The notes under the pieces: model-generated | The model's input: the letters and a program-made list of their open reading frames with translations, nothing else | Databases searched by the model: none | What the model was told of the DNA's origin: nothing | Shown: one piece after another, positions 5,530 through 9,501 of the stretch | Layout of the letters: each line of letters opens with the position of its first letter | Position numbering within the stretch: position 1 is the first letter of the stretch | From: an uncultured Chloroflexota bacterium | GTDB taxonomy: Bacteria > Chloroflexota > Anaerolineae > Promineifilales > Promineifilaceae | NCBI GenBank assembly: GCA_937958365.1 | Contig: CALFEW010000224.1 | Location: forward strand, 1 to 9,501 | Direction: 5' to 3' | Length of the DNA stretch: 9,501 nucleotides | Position numbers and translations under genes: made by a program

Positions 5530-6972
5530 CAAAGCCGCGCCCAGGTCGTTTTCCACCCGTTCCAGGGCGGCGGCGACGTGGGCGGTGAGGTGGGGAACGG
5601 CCGTTAAATCCTGCCCCCACAACGATTCATTCCCCAACACAGCGGCGGCCAACTCGGCCGCCGTTTTGTTTGCCTGCCAGGCAGCGGCAAAAAAGGCCAG
5701 CACGTCGGCGTTGTCACGCACCGGCGTGGCTTCGCCCTGCCATTCGCCGCGATAGAAGCGAATCAGCGCCGCCAGCGACAGGGTGATGCGCGGTGGCGGC
5801 GCACCAAACTGGGCGGCGTAGGCCAGCAGCGTCGGCAGCAAACGCGCCCGGAATTTGGCGATGGAATTGAGGGCGATGGCGCTCAGTTCGTGTTTCAGGT
5901 AAGGATTGCGGAAGCGCTCCAGCACGTCGCGGGCGAACTGCTCTTTTTCAGCGGGTGGGGCGCTCAGCGTGGGCAGGATTTCAGCAAACAACAGGTCGGC
6001 CACAAATCGCCCCAACACTTCGTTTTCTACGGTTTCTTTGACGGTGCGCAGCCCGTACAGGTAGCCCACCGGGACCATGGCCGTATGCGCCCCGTTCAAA
6101 ATGCGCACTTTCAGATCACGGTAAGGCGTTAGATCGGTCACGAATTTGACGTGCAGGTTGGTTTGATGGGTCGGGAATTCGTCCCGAATCCCGGCCGGCC
6201 CCTGAATGACCCAACTGTGAAATTGCTCGCCTTCCACCAACATCTGATCGGCAAAACCAACAGCCTGACGAATGTCGTCGGCACGGCCGTGTGGGAATCC
6301 CGGCACAATGCGGTCTACCAGCGTATTGCAAAATACGCTGCTTATGAGCAGCCAATTCACGAATCCATCTTCCAGGCCCCACAATTCGACAAAGTCCAGC
6401 ACACATTGCTGCAACTGCGCCCCGTTGTGTTCGATCAACTCACAGGGCAAGATGATGCACCCTTTTCCCTCATCACCCTGGAAATGGCGGTAGCGTTCAT
6501 AGAGAAACAGGGTCAACTTTGCCGGAAAGCTGGCCGGCGGCGCATCTTCCGGTCGGTCGGCCGGGTCAAAGACGATGCCCGCTTCGGTGGTGTTGGAGAT
6601 GATGAAGCGCACGTCCGGCAGCCGGGCCAGGGCGAGAAAATCGTCGCAGGCATCGTAGGGGTTGACGACCTGGCTGATGGCGGAAACGAGGCGGGTTTGG
6701 GTGGTGAGACGGCCGTTCACAAGCCCATTCAACTGCACATGAAACAGCCCATCCTGCGCCGCCAGTTGGGCGTAGGGCGCGTCGAAAAAACCGCGCGGCG
6801 CGGCCTTCACCACCGCCACACTGCCACCAAAATCGGTCTCCTCGTTGAGGATGTCAATCATCCAATCCACAAAGGCGCGCAAAAAATTGCCGCCGCCAAA
6901 CTGCACAACCTTCACAGGATAAGCCGGCGGCGTCTGCGCCGTCTGCCGATTCAAAAGCGGTAAATCAGTCAT
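5521..6972 (-). CDS. uxaB: Tagaturonate reductase (altronate oxidoreductase)
   Basis: The 483-residue product equals E. coli UxaB in length and matches it throughout. It belongs to the polyol-specific long-chain (mannitol) dehydrogenase family and reduces D-tagaturonate to D-altronate with NADH in D-galacturonate catabolism. The Rossmann motif FGGGNFLRAF lies at 25-34, SNTTEAGI at 126-133, LPCELIEHNG at 175-184 and CNTLVDRIVPG at 215-225. The catalytic set Lys288, Asn293 and His296 in KVRILNGAH has the spacing known for the family, and NPYLKHELSAIALNSIAKFRARLLP lies in the C-terminal domain. FLRAF and the TTEAG block favour UxaB over UxuB. A GGGGA-containing ribosome site precedes the ATG, which overlaps the stop of the upstream regulator gene by 4 bp, so the two are probably translationally coupled. 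The 3' end overlaps the convergent aldolase gene by 9 bp. UxaA and UxaC are not in the window. Confidence 0.92.
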   Translation of the reverse strand: MTDLPLLNRQTAQTPPAYPVKVVQFGGGNFLRAFVDWMIDILNEETDFGGSVAVVKAAPRGFFDAPYAQLAAQDGLFHVQLNGLVNGRLTTQTRLVSAISQVVNPYDACDDFLALARLPDVRFIISNTTEAGIVFDPADRPEDAPPASFPAKLTLFLYERYRHFQGDEGKGCIILPCELIEHNGAQLQQCVLDFVELWGLEDGFVNWLLISSVFCNTLVDRIVPGFPHGRADDIRQAVGFADQMLVEGEQFHSWVIQGPAGIRDEFPTHQTNLHVKFVTDLTPYRDLKVRILNGAHTAMVPVGYLYGLRTVKETVENEVLGRFVADLLFAEILPTLSAPPAEKEQFARDVLERFRNPYLKHELSAIALNSIAKFRARLLPTLLAYAAQFGAPPPRITLSLAALIRFYRGEWQGEATPVRDNADVLAFFAAAWQANKTAAELAAAVLGNESLWGQDLTAVPHLTAHVAAALERVENDLGAALSG

Positions 6973-7694
6973 ACGTTTTCCCCATCTACAACAAAACTCA
7001 GTGCGTCATCAAAGTGGGCGGACATGGCCTGCGCCGCTCCAGCGCTGTCGCCCTGAATAATGGCGGCCACCATCTCTTCGTGGAACTGCTGCACCTGATC
7101 CAATTGTTCCTGACTGGTGCGCCGGGACAGCCCGGCCAGCACCAGCTCCTTCATCGCCGTACGGATGGAACTGATCAGGAGATACAGCGCTTCGTTGTGA
7201 GCGGCGGCGGCGATTTGCAGGTGCAGCTCCACGTCGGCTTCGGCGTAGGCGGCCAGGTCGGTGAGTTGGGCGCGCATGGATGTGACGGTGGTTTCTAATT
7301 CGGCGGCTTGAACGGCCGTGCGCCGGGCCGCCGCCAATGCTGCGCTTTGCACTTCCAACGGTTTGCGTACTTCCATCAATTCGCTAAAAGTGCTGTGTCC
7401 ACTGGTCACCACCCGCTCAAAAAACATTTGCAGCAGTTCACCACCCACCGGCTTCACCACCGCCCCTTTGCCGCTCACGACGCTCACCACGCCTTGCGCC
7501 GCCAACGAGCGAAACGCCTCGCGCACCACCGGGCGGCTGACGCCAAACAGATCGGCCAGCTTCGTTTCCGAAGGCAGCGCGTCGCCCGGTTGCAATGCTT
7601 CGGCGGTGATGTACTGCCGCAGCCGCCCGGCGATTTGATCCGACAAGGTTTCACGCTTGAGCGTGGTTAGCATGGGTTCCAGATTACTCATCAT
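6969..7694 (-). CDS. GntR-family regulator, FadR/FCD subfamily
   Basis: The 241-residue protein has an N-terminal winged helix-turn-helix (about 17-83: LSDQIAGRLRQYI, LPSETKLADLFGVSRPVVREAFRSLAAQG) and a C-terminal all-helical FCD ligand-binding domain (about 100-232). Asp154, His158, His205 and His227 fit the FCD metal-ligand pattern. Regulators such as ExuR, UxuR and LldR belong to this subfamily. Position ahead of uxaB and divergent from eda-kdgK points to control by a hexuronate or KDG-type ligand; this is inference. The start is uncertain. Met1 at 7694 and Met2 at 7691 lack a ribosome site, and the predicted promoter would start the mRNA at about 7695. Met8 at 7673 has GGAA three bases upstream and still leaves the DNA-binding domain whole. 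The gene ends in an ATGA overlap with uxaB. Confidence 0.88.
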   Translation of the reverse strand: MMSNLEPMLTTLKRETLSDQIAGRLRQYITAEALQPGDALPSETKLADLFGVSRPVVREAFRSLAAQGVVSVVSGKGAVVKPVGGELLQMFFERVVTSGHSTFSELMEVRKPLEVQSAALAAARRTAVQAAELETTVTSMRAQLTDLAAYAEADVELHLQIAAAAHNEALYLLISSIRTAMKELVLAGLSRRTSQEQLDQVQQFHEEMVAAIIQGDSAGAAQAMSAHFDDALSFVVDGENV

Positions 7695-7701
7695 GGGCGT
7701 G

Positions 7702-7730
7702 ATTTTAGATAATATCGGTCAACCTGTCAA
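7702..7730 (-). promoter_or_regulatory. Predicted promoter of the regulator-uxaB operon
   Basis: On the minus strand a perfect -35 TTGACA (7730-7725) is followed after 17 bases by TAAAAT (7707-7702), one base from the -10 consensus. Transcription would begin near 7695, almost at the first ATG of the regulator gene, which implies either a leaderless message or use of the ATG at 7673. The -35 lies within the 37-bp palindrome, so binding there would block the promoter. Confidence 0.55.
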
Positions 7731-7755
7731 CCTGTCTGACAAGTTGACAGGTTGA
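7719..7755. promoter_or_regulatory. 37-bp palindrome, probable operator of the GntR regulator
   Basis: Bases 7719-7731 (TCAACCTGTCAAC) are the exact reverse complement of 7743-7755. The middle continues TGTC-T-GACA around the centre at 7737, so 17 of 18 pairs match; only 7732/7742 breaks symmetry. The core fits the FadR-subfamily operator form TNGTNNNACNA with one mismatch. The left arm is also a direct repeat of TCAACCTG (7719 and 7727), suggesting more than one dimer could bind. It overlaps the -35 hexamers of both divergent promoters. Confidence 0.75.
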
Positions 7756-7770
7756 ATGGCCTGTTATAAA
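7744..7770 (+). promoter_or_regulatory. Predicted promoter of eda-kdgK
   Basis: A perfect -35 TTGACA (7744-7749) lies 15 bases before TATAAA (7765-7770). The spacing is shorter than ideal, but TG at 7762-7763 forms an extended -10 (TGTTATAAA), which can compensate. Transcription would start near 7777, leaving a leader of about 38 bases to the eda ATG. The -35 is part of the right arm of the palindrome. Confidence 0.55.
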
Positions 7771-7814
7771 CTTCCTTGCAAACAACACGGATAGTTAGCG
7801 AGAGGGTAGATAAC

Positions 7815-8453
7815 ATGAATGAAAGTTTGCAACGAATAGGACAAATTGGCATCGTGCCGGTGGTGGCGATTGAGGACGCGGCGAAAGCTGTAGCGCTGGG
7901 CGTGGCTTTGTTGGCAGGCGGGCTGCCCGTCGCCGAGATCACATTCCGCACGGCGGCGGCGGCGGCGGCCATCCGGGCCATCAGCGACGCCTGCCCGGAC
8001 GTGCTGGTGGGCGCGGGCACGGTGTTGACCGTGACCCAGGCTGAGCAGGCGGCGGCGGCGGGGGCTAAATTTATCGTGACGCCGGGGTTTGACACGGCCG
8101 TTGTCGAATGGTGCCTGGCCCACAATATGCCCATCACGCCGGGCGTGATGACCCCGACAGACATTAATCAGGCGCTGGCCAAAGGGCTAAGCACGCTCAA
8201 GTTCTTCCCGGCGGAAGCAGCCGGCGGCGTCAAAACGCTGAAGGCCATCGCCGCGCCGTATGGCGGCGTGAAATTTGTGCCTACCGGCGGCATCAGCGCC
8301 GCCAACCTGGCCGATTATCTGCGCCTGACGGCCGTGCACGCCTGCGGTGGCAGTTGGATGGTTGAGAAATCGCTCATCGCTGCCGGAGATTTTGGCGCGA
8401 TCACCCGGTTGTCGCAGGAAGCAATCGCCATCGTGCGGGCGGTGCGCGGATAA
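7815..8453 (+). CDS. eda: KDPG aldolase (2-dehydro-3-deoxyphosphogluconate aldolase)
   Basis: The 212-residue product matches E. coli Eda (213) in length and motifs. It is a class I (Schiff-base) aldolase that splits 2-keto-3-deoxy-6-phosphogluconate into pyruvate and glyceraldehyde 3-phosphate in the cytoplasm, the last step of the Entner-Doudoroff and hexuronate routes. Visible motifs are GIVPVV at 12-17, EITFRT at 41-46 with catalytic Glu41, VGAGTVL at 65-71, TPGFD at 89-93, KFFPAEAAGG at 129-138 with Schiff-base Lys129, PTGGIS at 156-161 and GGSW at 178-181. The start at 7815 follows GAGG at 7802-7805. An upstream in-frame ATG at 7776 would put translation at the predicted transcription start and add 13 residues unlike the family. 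A run of six alanines (47-52) is encoded by a CGG tract and is probably tolerated in the helix. The kdgK gene follows after 12 bp, so the pair forms an operon. Confidence 0.92.
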   Translation: MNESLQRIGQIGIVPVVAIEDAAKAVALGVALLAGGLPVAEITFRTAAAAAAIRAISDACPDVLVGAGTVLTVTQAEQAAAAGAKFIVTPGFDTAVVEWCLAHNMPITPGVMTPTDINQALAKGLSTLKFFPAEAAGGVKTLKAIAAPYGGVKFVPTGGISAANLADYLRLTAVHACGGSWMVEKSLIAAGDFGAITRLSQEAIAIVRAVRG

Positions 8454-8465
8454 AAGGACGGAACC

Positions 8466-9501
8466 ATGAACGGCCGTATCGTCACCCTCGGTGAAATTAT
8501 GCTGCGCCTGAAATCGCCCGGTTTCGAGCGCTTTTTTCAGTCCCCTACCCTGGAAGCGACGTTTGGCGGCGGCGAAAGCAACGTCGCCATCTCCCTGGCA
8601 AACTTTGGCCTGGACGTCGCTTTTGTGACGGCCCTGCCCGCCAACCCGCTGGCCGACGCCTGTCTGCGTTTTTTGCGCGGCTTCGGCGTAGACACATCCC
8701 ACGTGCAGCGCGGCGGCGAGCGGATGGGCGTCTATTTTTTGGAGAACGGGGCCAACCAACGGCCGTCTACCGTCGTCTATGATCGCGCTCATTCAGCCAT
8801 GGCGACGGCCGTTCCCACCGCTTTTGCCTGGGACCAGATTTTTGCCGGCGCGGCCTGGTTTCACATCACTGGCATCACCCCGGCGCTCAGCGCCAATGCG
8901 GCCGAACTGGCGTTAACGGCCGTGCAAGCCGCCCAATCTCACGGCCTCACCGTCTCCTGCGATTACAATTTCCGCAAAAAATTGTGGCAGTACGGCAAAA
9001 CCGCGCCCGAAGTGATGGGCGAACTGGTCAAATACGTGGATGTGGGCATCGCCAACGAAGAAGATTGCCAGCGTTCGCTCGGCGTCAGCCTGAGCGCCGG
9101 CGATTGGGAACAGGCAGTGACGGCCGGTGAACTGGATACGGCGCGTTATCGGGCGCTGGCGGAAAAGATGCTGGCGACGTTTCCCAATCTCAAAATGCAG
9201 GCCATCACCCTGCGCCAGAGCTACAGCGCCAGCCACAATGGCTGGTCGGCGTGTTTATATGACGGCCGTGCCTTTCACCTCAGCCGCCGCTACGACATCA
9301 CCAACATCGTGGACCGGGTGGGCGGCGGTGACGCTTTCGCCGCCGGGCTGATTTATGGCCTGCACAGCGGCATGGCCCACGAGGACGCTCTGAACTTCGC
9401 CGTCGCCGCCTCCTGCCTCAAACACAGCATTCCCGGCGACGTCAACATGGTCACTGTGCCCGAAGTGACCCGCCTCATGCAAGGCGACGCTTCCGGGCGT
9501 G
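8466..9501 (+). CDS. kdgK: 2-keto-3-deoxygluconate kinase, PfkB family (3' end cut)
   Basis: The frame is open from the ATG at 8466 to the right edge (345 codons) and has no stop inside the window. It is a PfkB/ribokinase-family sugar kinase. Signs are LGEIMLRL at 8-15, the substrate-loop GGGESNVA at 34-41 and the signature DRVGGGDAFAAGLIYG at 283-298 with catalytic base Asp289. GGGD replaces the common GAGD, as in the longer (about 340-residue) KdgK group. Placed 12 bp after eda with AAGGA at 8454-8458, it would phosphorylate KDG to KDPG, the substrate of Eda, in the cytoplasm. The last visible residues (GDASGR) resemble the usual C-terminus of this group, so only a few codons are probably missing. 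It holds five ACGGCCGT octamers, one spanning codons 2-4. Other PfkB sugar kinases are possible, but the operon with eda makes KdgK the best call. Confidence 0.88.
   Translation, partial: MNGRIVTLGEIMLRLKSPGFERFFQSPTLEATFGGGESNVAISLANFGLDVAFVTALPANPLADACLRFLRGFGVDTSHVQRGGERMGVYFLENGANQRPSTVVYDRAHSAMATAVPTAFAWDQIFAGAAWFHITGITPALSANAAELALTAVQAAQSHGLTVSCDYNFRKKLWQYGKTAPEVMGELVKYVDVGIANEEDCQRSLGVSLSAGDWEQAVTAGELDTARYRALAEKMLATFPNLKMQAITLRQSYSASHNGWSACLYDGRAFHLSRRYDITNIVDRVGGGDAFAAGLIYGLHSGMAHEDALNFAVAASCLKHSIPGDVNMVTVPEVTRLMQGDASGR

Larger units (their letters stand above)
842..9269. repeat. Highly iterated palindrome ACGGCCGT, 25 copies
   Basis: By eye I count exact copies starting at 842, 953, 1163, 1412, 2189, 2488, 2696, 2732, 3210, 3344, 3823, 4433, 4579, 5452, 5597, 6283, 6709, 7312, 8094, 8328, 8470, 8759, 8805, 8916 and 9262. 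All lie inside genes: araB 5, rhaB 6, aldolase 3, uxaB 3, regulator 1, eda 2, kdgK 5. Fifteen read Thr-Ala-Val, eight x-Gly-Arg and two x-Arg-Pro, so all three codon phases are used. Near misses that differ in the last base occur at 1802, 3151, 3655 and 9120. Confidence 0.9.

Noticed and set aside
6151..6963. A 270-codon plus-strand frame opposite uxaB
   Set aside because: It is a shadow of uxaB, whose motifs are unmistakable. The frame has no recognisable domain.
7776..7814. N-terminal extension of Eda from the ATG at 7776
   Set aside because: It lies at the predicted transcription start, has no ribosome site, and adds residues unlike the family.

Overview
The window carries a bacterial sugar-acid and deoxy-sugar catabolic cluster in GC-rich DNA (roughly 60% GC by eye). 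Seven complete genes and one gene cut by the right edge are supported, and almost all coding DNA is explained by them. Every product belongs to the breakdown of pectin-type sugars: L-fucose or L-rhamnose, L-arabinose, and D-galacturonate through 2-keto-3-deoxygluconate (KDG). No transporter, isomerase, replication, phage or CRISPR gene is present. Heptamer repeats between genes, GC-rich hairpins and a highly iterated octamer palindrome suggest a filamentous Chloroflexota (Anaerolineae-like) or similar environmental bacterium. That placement is an impression from sequence style, not proven by a marker gene.

Layout. Positions 1-168 hold eight 21-bp tandem repeats that run off the left edge, followed by two GC-rich hairpins (179-217). 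A plus-strand series follows: fucU (L-fucose mutarotase), araB (L-ribulokinase), rhaB (L-rhamnulokinase) and a two-domain class II aldolase. The gaps between these genes are filled with repeats: heptamer arrays before araB and before rhaB, and a 378-bp gap before the aldolase gene built of 84-bp tandem units and an inverted double hairpin. On the minus strand, a GntR/FadR-type regulator gene and uxaB (tagaturonate reductase) overlap by 4 bp. uxaB runs tail to tail into the aldolase gene with a 9-bp overlap. The regulator is divergent from a plus-strand eda-kdgK operon (KDPG aldolase, KDG kinase). The 120-bp divergent gap carries a 37-bp near-perfect palindrome that covers the -35 elements of both predicted promoters.

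How the genes work together. FucU interconverts sugar anomers. AraB and RhaB phosphorylate ketoses (L-ribulose, L-rhamnulose or L-fuculose), and the class II aldolase is suited to split the resulting 1-phosphates. UxaB reduces tagaturonate to altronate, which a dehydratase encoded elsewhere would turn into KDG. KdgK phosphorylates KDG, and Eda splits KDPG into pyruvate and glyceraldehyde 3-phosphate. The regulator probably controls both its own operon and eda-kdgK through the shared palindrome.

The most interesting signals are not genes. The octamer palindrome ACGGCCGT occurs 25 times, always inside genes and in all three codon phases. The element behind rhaB has two arms whose differences keep every hairpin base pair. 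The 84-bp tandem repeat has copied the last codons and stop of rhaB. The aldolase carries a second domain in which all four metal ligands have been replaced.
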